Below are positions 35,177 to 44,101 of a stretch of DNA of 50,146 nucleotides, piece by piece. The notes under the pieces are model-generated. The model searched no databases. It was not told the DNA's origin and saw nothing but the letters and a program-made list of their open reading frames with translations. The first letter of the stretch is position 1; each line of letters starts with the position of its first letter. The translations under genes and the position numbers were made by a program. Source of the DNA: Maritimibacter sp. (GTDB lineage Bacteria > Pseudomonadota > Alphaproteobacteria > Rhodobacterales > Rhodobacteraceae); assembly GCA_011389895.1 (NCBI GenBank), contig JAABTN010000020.1:1-50146 (forward strand), in the 5' to 3' direction.

Positions 35177-36691
35177 TTACCCGAGATCATCCGGCATAAG
35201 CGCGGCTGGAATATTCTGGTAGCAAACCGGGCGCAAGAAGCGCCGAATGGCGAGCGTCCCCACGCTTGTCGCCCCGAAATTGGTTGAGGCCGGGTAAGGC
35301 CCACCATGCACCATGGCATCGCTGACTTCGACCCCGGTCGGGAACCCGTTGGCAAGAACCCGGCCCGCCTTTCGTTCCAGAACCGGCATGAGGCTTTGCG
35401 CAAGCGCCCTGTCGCCATCATCCATGATGAGCGTGCAGGTGAGCTGCCCTTCAAGGGTGCGCGCGACCTCCCGCATCTGGTCCGCATCTTTGACCTGCAC
35501 AATCAAACCAAGCGGGCCGAACACTTCGTGGCCCAAGGCCGCGTTTGCCAGCCATTCGTTGCCTGTGGTGGCGAAGAGATAGGGGGTCGCGTTGCGCAGA
35601 TCGCAGGTGGAGGTCAAAAGCTCCTGCACGCCCTTGGTGCCTGCAACCTTGTCACGTCCAGCGCGGAAATTGTTCGCGATGCCTTCGGTCAGCATGACCT
35701 GTGCGCCGATGTCGCCAAGCGCCTGTGTGGCGGTCGCGAGGAACGCATCTGTTTGCGGCCCCTCGATGGCGATAAGCACGCCGGGATTGGTGCAAAATTG
35801 CCCCGCCCCCATGGTCAGAGACCCGGCCCATCCCTTTGCCACGTCTTCACCGCGCGCGGCCAGCGCTTCGGGAAGAAGAAACATCGGGTTCACGCTTCCC
35901 ATCTCGCCGTAAAACGGGATCGGCGTCGGGCGCGCGGCGCACAGATCAAAGAGCGCGCGCCCTGCCCCGAGCGAGCCGGTGAAGCCGACAGCGGTGATGA
36001 GCGGATGTTGAACAAGTGCGGCGCCAAGATCGTTGGTATTGCCTTGGATCAGGCTGAAGGTGCCCGCGGGCATCCCGGTCTTCACGATCGCGGCAAGGAT
36101 CGCATCCGCCACGATCTCGCCCGTGCCAGGATGTGCCGGATGGCCCTTCACGACGACCGGGCACCCTGCCGCGAGGGCCGAGGCGGTGTCGCCCCCGGCA
36201 GTCGAGAAGGCCAGTGGAAAGTTCGAAGCGCCGAATACCGCCACGGGGCCAAAGGGGCGTTGCATCATCCGCAGGTCCGGGCGCGGGGCGGGCGCGCGGT
36301 CCGGCAGGGCTTCGTCATGCCGCCGGTCAAGGTAATCGCCTGCTTCGATATGCTGTGCAAACAGGCGAAGCTGGCCGGTGGTGCGCCCCCGTTCGCCTTC
36401 CAGCCGCGCCTCTGGCAGGCCGGTCTCACGCGTGCCAATCTCGGTGATCTGGGGCCCGCGTGCCTCGATCTCATCCGCGATGGCATTCAGGAAAGCGGCG
36501 CGCTCTGCCCGCGCGGTATATCCGTAGGTCCAGAACGCCTCTTCGGCGGCCTCGACCGCGCGGTTCACGTCGGACGTGCCCCCATTCGCGATGTCATGTG
36601 CGGCCCCGTCGACGGGCTGCGAGGCGAAGCTTGCATCCGAGCCGACCCAATCGCCAGCGATCAGGTGTTTGCCCTTGGGTTGAAAAGTCAT
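35177..36691 (-). CDS. 2-oxoglutarate semialdehyde dehydrogenase (NADP-type aldehyde dehydrogenase)
   Basis: A 504-residue aldehyde dehydrogenase. The catalytic Cys is C300 (MGAGQFCTNPGV), the general-base Glu is E263 (YGEMGSVNPMF), and Lys182 (VVVKGHPAHPG) and Asn157 (FGASNFPLAF) are in place. Length and the GEMGSVNP wording match the KGSADH group that oxidises 2-oxoglutarate semialdehyde in pentose and hydroxyproline routes. Here it would perform the last step of the arabinose pathway, yielding 2-oxoglutarate. The ribosome site is AAGGAG. It starts 11 bases after the preceding stop. Confidence 0.9.
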   Translation of the reverse strand: MTFQPKGKHLIAGDWVGSDASFASQPVDGAAHDIANGGTSDVNRAVEAAEEAFWTYGYTARAERAAFLNAIADEIEARGPQITEIGTRETGLPEARLEGERGRTTGQLRLFAQHIEAGDYLDRRHDEALPDRAPAPRPDLRMMQRPFGPVAVFGASNFPLAFSTAGGDTASALAAGCPVVVKGHPAHPGTGEIVADAILAAIVKTGMPAGTFSLIQGNTNDLGAALVQHPLITAVGFTGSLGAGRALFDLCAARPTPIPFYGEMGSVNPMFLLPEALAARGEDVAKGWAGSLTMGAGQFCTNPGVLIAIEGPQTDAFLATATQALGDIGAQVMLTEGIANNFRAGRDKVAGTKGVQELLTSTCDLRNATPYLFATTGNEWLANAALGHEVFGPLGLIVQVKDADQMREVARTLEGQLTCTLIMDDGDRALAQSLMPVLERKAGRVLANGFPTGVEVSDAMVHGGPYPASTNFGATSVGTLAIRRFLRPVCYQNIPAALMPDDLG

Positions 36692-36702
36692 CGAAATACT
36701 CC

Positions 36703-37620
36703 TTATTTGCCCCAGCGCAGCGCGGTGAGGTCGAGGTCACGCGACAGGGACAGCAGACGGTCCCGTGTCCGGGGCGACATGGGTTTCAGGGGATGGCGCA
36801 CGTGATCGGACCCGATCACGCCGCCCTCCATCATCACGACCTTGGCGGCGCGCAGGCCGCATTGCCGGTTTTCATGGTTTATAAGCGGCAGGCACAGTTT
36901 CCACTGATCAAGCGCCGCGTCCGTGTTGCCCGCGCGGTAGTCCATGACGATGGGCCGGATACTCTCCGGCTGAAGCGCCGAGGTCATGGTGCCTGTGCAG
37001 CCTGCGTCGAGATCGGCGAGAAGCGTCACCGCCTCTTCACCATCGAACGGCCCGACGATATGCTCACCCCCCGCCTCGATCAAAGCCGCCAATTTGTCTG
37101 CGGCAAAAGGCGCCTCCATCTTGAAGTAGGACACATTCTCGATCTCTTTCGCCATCTGCGCGAGAAACGGCACGGTCAGGGTCACGCCCGAAAGCGGCGC
37201 GTCCTGCACCATGATCGGGATGGAAATGGCGTCCGACACGGCCGCGAAGTGTTCAAAGATACCCGCCTCGGCCGGGACCAGCCCGACCCCGTGGTAGGGC
37301 GGCATCATCATCAGCATGGATGCCCCCAGCGCTTCTGCCCCCCGCGCACGGGACACGACGATCTCGGTGGCAAAGGCGCTCACGGTGACGATGACCGGCA
37401 CCCGGCCCGCCACATGCTCAAGGCACACGCGGGTGAGCGTCGCGCGCTCTTCGTCCGACAACAGGAATTGCTCGGAGTAATTGGCGAGAATGCAAATCGC
37501 GTCGACGCCTTGGTCGATCATGCAATCCAGCACGCGGCACATCCCGTCGGGGTCGATGCGACCGTCGGAATGAAAGGGCGTCGGGGCTACGGGCAATACC
37601 CCGGTCAGTGGTGTGTTCAT
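36703..37620 (-). CDS. L-2-keto-3-deoxyarabonate dehydratase (DHDPS/NAL family)
   Basis: A 305-residue TIM-barrel aldolase-family protein. The Schiff-base Lys is K167 in VSYFKMEAP. The usual catalytic Tyr motif of DHDPS (YNxP) is replaced by IMVQDAPLSG, as expected for the dehydratase branch rather than an aldolase. In Azospirillum-type L-arabinose pathways this family converts L-2-keto-3-deoxyarabonate to 2-oxoglutarate semialdehyde, which fits the dehydrogenase gene that follows. Its ATG overlaps the stop of the mutarotase gene (ATGA). Confidence 0.88.
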   Translation of the reverse strand: MNTPLTGVLPVAPTPFHSDGRIDPDGMCRVLDCMIDQGVDAICILANYSEQFLLSDEERATLTRVCLEHVAGRVPVIVTVSAFATEIVVSRARGAEALGASMLMMMPPYHGVGLVPAEAGIFEHFAAVSDAISIPIMVQDAPLSGVTLTVPFLAQMAKEIENVSYFKMEAPFAADKLAALIEAGGEHIVGPFDGEEAVTLLADLDAGCTGTMTSALQPESIRPIVMDYRAGNTDAALDQWKLCLPLINHENRQCGLRAAKVVMMEGGVIGSDHVRHPLKPMSPRTRDRLLSLSRDLDLTALRWGK

Positions 37621-38630
37621 CGCGGCCTCTTTGTCTGATGTGTCACCGCAAATCGCGAGATCTGTCGGTAGGTCTCGCCGGGGGCGAGATCCGAAGGCGG
37701 GTAGTCGGGATGATTGGGCGTGTCGGGCCAGAACTGCGGCTCAAGCGCAATGCCGGCACCGGGGCCATAGCTGTGGCCTTCGTGACCTTCCGAAGGGTAG
37801 GTGTCGAGCGCCCCGGCCGTGTAGACCTGAAGACCCACCTCGGTGCTTTCCACGTCGAGGCGATAGTCCCCGACCTCAAGCCGACACATCGGGCGGAGTG
37901 TGCCCCGGGTCTCACAGATGCAAAAATTATGGTCGAGTTTCAGATCGGGCACGCGCGGGGTTCGGTAGTCGAACGCGGTGCCCGCGACCGGCGCCGGGGC
38001 GCCGAGCGGGATCAGGTCGTCATCGACCGGCAGATACCGCTCCGCCGGGATGGTGAGTCTGCAAGCAGACAGATCCGCTGCCACCCCAAGCGCCCAAAGG
38101 CCGTGAAACGCCGGGGCAAAACAGGTGTGCACATCGCTCCTGCCGGTGATCTCGATGGTCAGCACGCCGTTTGTGTCGAGCGTGTAGCGCGCTTGGGACG
38201 TGATCGGGCCGGGAAACCCGCCCTGCCCGTCCGGATGCTCCAAGGTGAGTGTCACCGCCACCGGCGACACATAGGTGAATGTCCAGTTTTGTTGTGAAAA
38301 CCCGGTCGCGCCGCCATGAAGCGTGGTCTTCCCCACTTCATTCCGGTCGAGGTCATATGTTTTCCCACCGACCGGCATACGCCCACCTGCAATCCTGTTC
38401 GCCACCGGTCCCACGATAGCCCCGAAGAAGCGCATCGGCCCGGTATAAGCGGAAATGTCAGGGCTTCCGAGCACCAGCGACCGATCCAGCCCGGCGATGC
38501 GGAAATCCTGAAGCGAGGCACCATAGCTTATCACCACCGCGCGCGCGCCACCGGCGGCAATCTCGACCGCGTCAACCTCGGTGCCGTCCGGCAATGTGCC
38601 GAAACCCCGGATTTGCCCCCGTCCGTCCAT
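37617..38630 (-). CDS. galM: Aldose 1-epimerase (mutarotase)
   Basis: A 337-residue GalM-type enzyme that interconverts alpha and beta sugar anomers. Family blocks are PVANRIAGGRMPVGGKTYDL, TTLHGGATGFSQQNW, the His-bearing CFAPAFHGLWALG and the catalytic Glu in GIALEPQFWPDTPNHPDYP. The ATG at 38630 overlaps the previous stop by one base (TGATG), so it is translationally coupled; an upstream GTG at 38633 is less likely. Its job here is probably to supply the anomer used by the sugar 1-dehydrogenase or released by the importer. Confidence 0.9.
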   Translation of the reverse strand: MDGRGQIRGFGTLPDGTEVDAVEIAAGGARAVVISYGASLQDFRIAGLDRSLVLGSPDISAYTGPMRFFGAIVGPVANRIAGGRMPVGGKTYDLDRNEVGKTTLHGGATGFSQQNWTFTYVSPVAVTLTLEHPDGQGGFPGPITSQARYTLDTNGVLTIEITGRSDVHTCFAPAFHGLWALGVAADLSACRLTIPAERYLPVDDDLIPLGAPAPVAGTAFDYRTPRVPDLKLDHNFCICETRGTLRPMCRLEVGDYRLDVESTEVGLQVYTAGALDTYPSEGHEGHSYGPGAGIALEPQFWPDTPNHPDYPPSDLAPGETYRQISRFAVTHQTKRPR

Positions 38631-39553
38631 CACCAGTCAAACGCCTCCACCGTCACGCGGCGCCCCAGCGTGAAAGCATCCGCGACATGGCGCATCGGGG
38701 CGAGATCCATGTCGATCCCGCCACGCGCCACCAACTTGGCCATCTGATCGTAAAGCCGCGGGTATTCGCCGCTCAGACCCGGAAGACTTTCGTCTGCCTG
38801 CCCGTCGATGGTCAGCTTTCCACCGCCGTTCTCAAGCGTGAGGGTTCCCGCGTCCGTCGTCGCCTCAATGGTCCAGATGTCGTTCCCGACTTCGCGCCAA
38901 TCAAGCTCCAGCGTGACCGGCGCGCCCGTGGGGTGATGGAACCTACAGGTTGCGGCGATCGGTGTGTCACGGTTTTCCGGAAAACACAGCTCGGCTTGGG
39001 TCAGATGCACCGGATCGGGCAGGATTTCAGACAGGATCGACAGCGCGTTGATGCCAGGGTCGAAGACGCCAAGACCCCCCGCCTCAAACACCCAATCCTG
39101 CCCGGGATGCCATTTTCGCACATCCTCTCGCCAGATGACGCTCAGGGAGCGCAGCGTCTTGTCCTTGAGCCAGGCCTTGGCGGCAGGCACCTTGTCGGCC
39201 TGACGCGAATGCCACGTGGCGTAGAGCGCGACGTGATGGTCGCGGGCCAACGCCCGAAGCGTGTGACATTCCGTAAGCGTCGCCCCCGGCGGCTTTTCCA
39301 GCATCACGTGTCGCCCGGCCCGGATGGCCATGTCGGCATAGGCAAAGCGGGGCACCGGGGGCAGGCAGAGCGAGATCACAGGAATGTCCGGGTGCGCCGA
39401 AAGCATCGCGGCGAAATCGTCGTACGCAGACACGCCCTCGACACTGGCATGACGTGACACTGTCGCGGCGAGATCCCAATCCGGGCTCGCGGCGATTGCG
39501 GGCACATGTTGATCCCGCGCGATCTTGCCTATGCCGACGAGCGCGATCTTCAT
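38630..39553 (-). CDS. L-arabinose (D-galactose) 1-dehydrogenase, Gfo/Idh/MocA family
   Basis: A 307-residue NAD(P)-dependent oxidoreductase. The N-terminal Rossmann fold opens MKIALVGIGKIARDQHVPAI, a wording typical of Azospirillum-type L-arabinose 1-dehydrogenase. The catalytic Lys is K87 (MLEKPPGATL), with D165 and N169 in GLGVFDPGINALSI. WREDVRKWHPGQDWVFE is another close match to that group. It oxidises the sugar at C1 to the lactone. The start at 39553 overlaps the dehydratase stop by one base (TGATG). The longer frame to 39652 is only overlap. Confidence 0.9.
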   Translation of the reverse strand: MKIALVGIGKIARDQHVPAIAASPDWDLAATVSRHASVEGVSAYDDFAAMLSAHPDIPVISLCLPPVPRFAYADMAIRAGRHVMLEKPPGATLTECHTLRALARDHHVALYATWHSRQADKVPAAKAWLKDKTLRSLSVIWREDVRKWHPGQDWVFEAGGLGVFDPGINALSILSEILPDPVHLTQAELCFPENRDTPIAATCRFHHPTGAPVTLELDWREVGNDIWTIEATTDAGTLTLENGGGKLTIDGQADESLPGLSGEYPRLYDQMAKLVARGGIDMDLAPMRHVADAFTLGRRVTVEAFDW

Positions 39554-41295
39554 CAATGGGAATCCTTTCCGACGGGCGACCCGCGACAGCCCTTCAGGAA
39601 ATCGAGATCGGCCCCCGTGTCGGCACCCATCACATGGCTTTGGTGCAGCCACTCATAGCCACTTTCACGTTGCTCATGGCTGGGGGTCCAACTGGCAAGA
39701 CGCGAGGCAAGCTCGTCATCCGAGATGTCGAGGTGCAGGCGCCGAGCCTCGACATCAAGTTCGATCATGTCGCCGTTCTCGACAACCGCCAAGGTTCCGC
39801 CTGCCGCCGCCTCGGGCGCGGTATGCAGCACCACTGTGCCATATGCGGTGCCTGACATGCGCGCATCGGAAATGCGCACCATGTCGGTGATGCCCTTCTT
39901 CAACACCTTGGGCGGCAGCCCCATGTTCCCCACTTCGGCCATGCCGGGATACCCTTTGGGCCCGCAATTTTTCAGCACCATGATGCAGGTTTCGTCGATG
40001 TCGAGCGCCTCGTCGGCGATCCTTGCCTTGTAGTCGTCGATATCTTCGAACACGACGGCCCGACCCCGGTGTTTCAACAGGTGTTCCGACGCGGCGGACG
40101 GTTTCAAGACAGCCCCATCAGGAGCGAGGTTGCCGCGCAAAACCGCGATCCCACCCTGCGGGGTGAGCGGATTGTCCACCGGACGGATCACGTCCTCGTT
40201 CCAGTTTTGGACGCCCTGCACCTCGTCCCAGATCGTCTCGCCCGAAACGGTCAGCGCATCCTTGTGAAGGTGTCCGGCTTCCCCAAGGCGTTTCAGCACG
40301 ACCGGCAAGCCACCGGCATAGAAAAACTCTTCCATCAGGTAATCGCCCGACGGCATCAGGTTCACGATCGTCGCCACGTCGCGCCCGCAACGGTCCCAAT
40401 CGTCAAGCGTCAGGTCCACGCCGACGCGGCCCGCGACGGCAAGCAGGTGAATAACGGCGTTGGTCGAGCCGCCAATCGCCCCGTTGGTACGGATCGCGTT
40501 TTCAAAGGCCGGTTTGGTCATCACATCAGAGGGTTTCAAGTCGTCCTTGACCATCTGGACGATGCGCCGGCCCGAGAGCTGCGCCATGACCCGGCGACGA
40601 CTGTCCACCGCCGGGATCGCCGCATTGCCGGAAAGCGCCATGCCAAGCGCTTCGGCCATCGACGCCATCGTGCTGGCTGTGCCCATCGTGTTGCATGTGC
40701 CGGACGAGCGCGACATGGACGTCTCGGCTTCGAGGAATTCCTCCTGTGTCATATCGCCCGCTTTCACGGCTTCGGAGAATTTCCAAAGGTGCGTGCCCGA
40801 GCCGATCCTTTCACCCCGGAAATACCCGTTCAGCATCGGCCCGCCCGTCACGACGATCGAGGGCAGATCGGTCGAGGCCGCGGCCATGAGCAAGCTTGGC
40901 GTGGTCTTGTCGCACCCGACCAGAAGCACCGCACCGTCAATGGGCTGGCCCCGCATCTGTTCCTCGGTCGCCAGCGCGGCGAGGTTGCGATACATCATCG
41001 CGGTCGGACGAAAGGTGTTCTCGGAGGCTGAGAACACGGGGACTTCGACCGGAAACCCCCCTGCTTCCCAGACCCCGGCTTTCACCTTTTCCGCAAGCTC
41101 GCGCAGATGCCCGTTGCACGGCGTCAGATCGGACCACGTGTTCATGATCCCGATGACGGGGCGCCCATCGAAAAGGTCGTCGGGGTGACCCTGGTTCTTG
41201 ATCCAGCCCCGATGATAGATGGTATCCCGGCTGTTGCCGCCATACCATTCCTGGGAGCGCAATTTGCGCGGCCATTTGGCCGGTATGAAGGTCAT
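39553..41295 (-). CDS. L-arabonate dehydratase, IlvD/Edd family
   Basis: A 580-residue Fe-S dehydratase. The three cluster cysteines are C60 (DLTPCNGHLRELAEKV), C128 (LVGCDKTTPS) and C201 (SSGTCNTMGTASTM), matching the [2Fe-2S] sugar-acid branch. K130 is the expected carboxylated Mg ligand, and the catalytic Ser lies in ISDARMSGTAYG. Length equals the characterised L-arabinonate dehydratases (~579). It makes L-2-keto-3-deoxyarabonate. The GAGGGACTGAG ribosome site and a 20-base gap follow the regulator gene. Confidence 0.93.
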   Translation of the reverse strand: MTFIPAKWPRKLRSQEWYGGNSRDTIYHRGWIKNQGHPDDLFDGRPVIGIMNTWSDLTPCNGHLRELAEKVKAGVWEAGGFPVEVPVFSASENTFRPTAMMYRNLAALATEEQMRGQPIDGAVLLVGCDKTTPSLLMAAASTDLPSIVVTGGPMLNGYFRGERIGSGTHLWKFSEAVKAGDMTQEEFLEAETSMSRSSGTCNTMGTASTMASMAEALGMALSGNAAIPAVDSRRRVMAQLSGRRIVQMVKDDLKPSDVMTKPAFENAIRTNGAIGGSTNAVIHLLAVAGRVGVDLTLDDWDRCGRDVATIVNLMPSGDYLMEEFFYAGGLPVVLKRLGEAGHLHKDALTVSGETIWDEVQGVQNWNEDVIRPVDNPLTPQGGIAVLRGNLAPDGAVLKPSAASEHLLKHRGRAVVFEDIDDYKARIADEALDIDETCIMVLKNCGPKGYPGMAEVGNMGLPPKVLKKGITDMVRISDARMSGTAYGTVVLHTAPEAAAGGTLAVVENGDMIELDVEARRLHLDISDDELASRLASWTPSHEQRESGYEWLHQSHVMGADTGADLDFLKGCRGSPVGKDSH

Positions 41296-41315
41296 CTCAG
41301 TCCCTCGCCTTTGCT

Positions 41316-42077
41316 TCAGTCGTCAAAGCGTTCACTGTGCGCCGCCGAAACGCTTCTGGCATCTTCGATCGACTCGTCGAGAAGCTCTTCCATGCGTTGT
41401 CGGGCCAGGTCCGGCTGACAGTCGCGAATGGCGACCGCGACCAACTCATGCTGCATCAGGCGGTGATCCTTGATCACTTCCGCCCCGCGCCAGGACATTT
41501 CAAAGACCGAAAGCATCGCGGCCCGTATCAACGACGAAAACGCGGTGATGAACGGGTTCTGCGTGGCCGTGAGGATGGCGACATGGAAGCTGAAATCCGC
41601 CTCGACCAACGCGGCGTCTTCGGTCGCGTATCGGTTCATGGCCGCCAGCGCGTTGTCGATACTCAACAGGTCGGCATCGGTGCGCATCGTCGCGGCAAGC
41701 TGTGCGGCAGACGGTTCAATCATGCGCCGCATCGCATAGAGGTCCGTCGCGATATCGTCGGCCGGGACGGTTTGCAGGTGCCACGCAAGAACATCGTGAT
41801 CGAGCATGTTCCATTGCGACCGCGGGCGGATCGACGTGCCGACTTTCGGGCGCGCGGTGACCAAGCCCTTGGCGGTCAGCTTCGAGTAGGCTTCCCGCAA
41901 AGCGGTCCGTGAGATCCCGAACCGTTCCCGCATCGCCGCCTCGTTGGGAAGCACCGCTCCCTCTTCGAAAGCACCCGATACGATTTCCCGGCCCAGTAGG
42001 TCGACAAGACTCGACTGTGCGGGCACCACGCCGAAAAGGCGGGTTGCGGGTTCACGCCGTCTTTCACTACGCGTCAA
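41316..42077 (-). CDS. GntR family regulator, FadR/FCD subgroup
   Basis: A 253-residue regulator. The winged helix spans ~25-95 (LGREIVSGAFEEGAVLPNEA, FGISRTALREAYSKLTAKGL). A helical FCD ligand domain follows, with metal-type His residues in EADFSFHVAILTAT and LMQHELVAVAI. The apparent start is TTG at 42077, with AAGGA nine bases upstream; no in-frame ATG lies nearby. FCD regulators bind sugar acids or related metabolites. Being encoded inside the sugar operon, it is the likely ligand of the palindrome at 46678-46704 and would then regulate its own synthesis. Confidence 0.9.
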   Translation of the reverse strand: MTRSERRREPATRLFGVVPAQSSLVDLLGREIVSGAFEEGAVLPNEAAMRERFGISRTALREAYSKLTAKGLVTARPKVGTSIRPRSQWNMLDHDVLAWHLQTVPADDIATDLYAMRRMIEPSAAQLAATMRTDADLLSIDNALAAMNRYATEDAALVEADFSFHVAILTATQNPFITAFSSLIRAAMLSVFEMSWRGAEVIKDHRLMQHELVAVAIRDCQPDLARQRMEELLDESIEDARSVSAAHSERFDD

Positions 42078-42113
42078 TGTCCGGATCCTTCGTACATATT
42101 CATTGCTCCAGTT

Positions 42114-43085
42114 TTAATCTCGCAGTCCGAACGAACCAACTAGGAAGCGGTGCATGACCATGAAGGCGAAAAGAAGCACGCCACTGCTGATCAGGATCCA
42201 TGCCGAATTCAGAGAGCCGTTGAAGATGATAAGGGTCGAGATCAATCCGAGGATCATGCCCCCAAAAAGCGTCCCTGCCACCAAGCCGACGCCACCGGTC
42301 AAAAGCGTGCCGCCAAGGACCACCGACGCGATGGCCGAAAGCTCGAGCGTGGTGCCAGCAAGCGGATAACCCGACTTCGTGTAGAGGGCATAGACCACGC
42401 CGGCAAGCGCCGCGAAAAGCCCGCCGACCGCGTAGACCAAGACCGTCGTGCGCCGGACGTTCACCCCCATGAGGCGGGCGGATTCCTTATCGCCGCCAAT
42501 CGCGTAGACATTCGCGCCGAACCGCGTGAAATGGGCCAGGATGATTGCTGCCGCGAGGCTGATAAGCATCACGATGGCCGATGAGCGGAGCAACCCGTTG
42601 CCCGGCAGGCGAATGCGAATGTCGCTGTAGAGATCGGCCCATTCATGGGTGATCGGCACCGAATTGATCGTCACCATGAAGCACATCCCACGCAACAGAA
42701 ACAGACCCGCCAAGGTGATGATGAATGGCTGGATGTCCAGCGCATCAATCACCCAGCCTTGGAACGCGCCGAACGCGAAGCCAAACACCATCATGAGCAA
42801 CGCGGTCGTCAGCGGGTCCAACCCCATGCTGTCGAGCACCGCCATACAGACGCCGACGAAACCGATCATCGACCCGACCGACAGGTCGATACCACCGGAC
42901 AGGATGACGAATGTCGCCCCGATCGCCGCGATGATGATAAAGCTGTTATCGGCAAGGATGTTGCCGAGCACGCGCATCGAAAGAAAGTTGTTATACATCG
43001 CACCGCCGATCAGGAAGATCGCGATAAAGACGGCAACCGTGGCGTAGAATGGCAGGAGTTTCTTGTTCAACAAGGCGGACATCAT
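42114..43085 (-). CDS. yjfF: Sugar ABC transporter permease, YjfF-like
   Basis: A 323-residue integral membrane protein of the BPD_transp_2 family with eight to ten helices. The ILSGGIDLSVGSMIGFVGVC block is the family signature, and LMGVNVRRTTVLVYAVGGLF carries the EAA-like loop contacting the ATPase. It pairs with the YtfT-like permease as a heterodimer. Its ATG overlaps the preceding stop (ATGA). A 36-base gap separates it from the regulator gene. Confidence 0.92.
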   Translation of the reverse strand: MMSALLNKKLLPFYATVAVFIAIFLIGGAMYNNFLSMRVLGNILADNSFIIIAAIGATFVILSGGIDLSVGSMIGFVGVCMAVLDSMGLDPLTTALLMMVFGFAFGAFQGWVIDALDIQPFIITLAGLFLLRGMCFMVTINSVPITHEWADLYSDIRIRLPGNGLLRSSAIVMLISLAAAIILAHFTRFGANVYAIGGDKESARLMGVNVRRTTVLVYAVGGLFAALAGVVYALYTKSGYPLAGTTLELSAIASVVLGGTLLTGGVGLVAGTLFGGMILGLISTLIIFNGSLNSAWILISSGVLLFAFMVMHRFLVGSFGLRD

Positions 43086-44101
43086 GGACTCCGTCTGAAT
43101 TTGGAGACGATGCCGCGACGGGCATTGTCTGATTGAAGGACAAGGACGAACAACACGACCAGCGCCTTGATGATGAGGTTGTATTCCGGCGGCAGGCCAG
43201 AGATCAGGATCGACGTGGTGAGCGCCTGGATCACCAGTGCCCCGATCACCGTCATGCCCAGATAGATCCGACCGCCCGCCAATGACCCACCGCCAATGAC
43301 CACGGCAAGAATTGCATCAAGCTCGATATAAAGCGCCACCGAAACCGGGTCCGAGGTATGCGTGTCGGCGGTGAGAATGACGCCGGCCCAGCCCGCTGTC
43401 AGACCGCAAATCAGGTAGGCGGCGAAGATGATCAGCTTTGCATTCACACCGGCAAGGTTCGATGCGGCAGCATTTCCCCCGGTCGCCTCGACAAAGAGAC
43501 CAAGCGCGGTTCTTCGGATGACAAGCCACAAGAGGAGAAAGATCACCGCGAAGACGTAAAGACGCGTCGGGATAAACAGGATCGATCCCGTGGACAACCA
43601 TTGAAGAAAGTCGCTTTGAAAGCTGGGGTCGGTGCCGCCGTATATCAGGTTGATCAGCATCCCGATCCCCCGGCCCGAGACCATCAGGATCAGCGTGGCG
43701 ATGATCGGCTGGATGCCCAGAAACGCAACCAGCATGCCGTTCCACATGCCACAGAGGATCCCTGCGCCAAGGGCATACAAAAGCACGACCCCATGCGGGT
43801 CGCCCGCCTGAATGCGCCACGCGATCATGGCGCCCGCAATGGCCGCGATCGACCCGACCGACAGATCAATGCCCCGCGTCCCGATGACCACCGCCATCCC
43901 CAGCGCAATAAGCGCCGTGGGAACGGCCCGGTAAAGGATGTCGATCAGGTTGCCGAACAGACGCCCCTCAACGATCCGGATTTCGTAAAAGCCCGGGGAA
44001 ATGAAGCCGTCCGCAATCAAGATCACGGCAAGTGCAAGCAAGGGCCAGATCGCCCGGCCATTCAGAATGCGTCTTACAAAAGGCTGCTCAATCAACTTCA
44101 C
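43082..44101 (-). CDS. ytfT: Sugar ABC transporter permease, YtfT-like
   Basis: A 339-residue BPD_transp_2 permease with the signature VIGTRGIDLSVGSIAAIAGA and the coupling-loop region TGGNAAASNLAGVNAKLIIF. The start codon is GTG at 44101, overlapping the ATPase stop as GTGA. Two different permeases in a row, rather than one homodimer gene, is the arrangement of the E. coli ytfQRT-yjfF galactofuranose importer. Confidence 0.92.
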   Translation of the reverse strand: MKLIEQPFVRRILNGRAIWPLLALAVILIADGFISPGFYEIRIVEGRLFGNLIDILYRAVPTALIALGMAVVIGTRGIDLSVGSIAAIAGAMIAWRIQAGDPHGVVLLYALGAGILCGMWNGMLVAFLGIQPIIATLILMVSGRGIGMLINLIYGGTDPSFQSDFLQWLSTGSILFIPTRLYVFAVIFLLLWLVIRRTALGLFVEATGGNAAASNLAGVNAKLIIFAAYLICGLTAGWAGVILTADTHTSDPVSVALYIELDAILAVVIGGGSLAGGRIYLGMTVIGALVIQALTTSILISGLPPEYNLIIKALVVLFVLVLQSDNARRGIVSKFRRSP

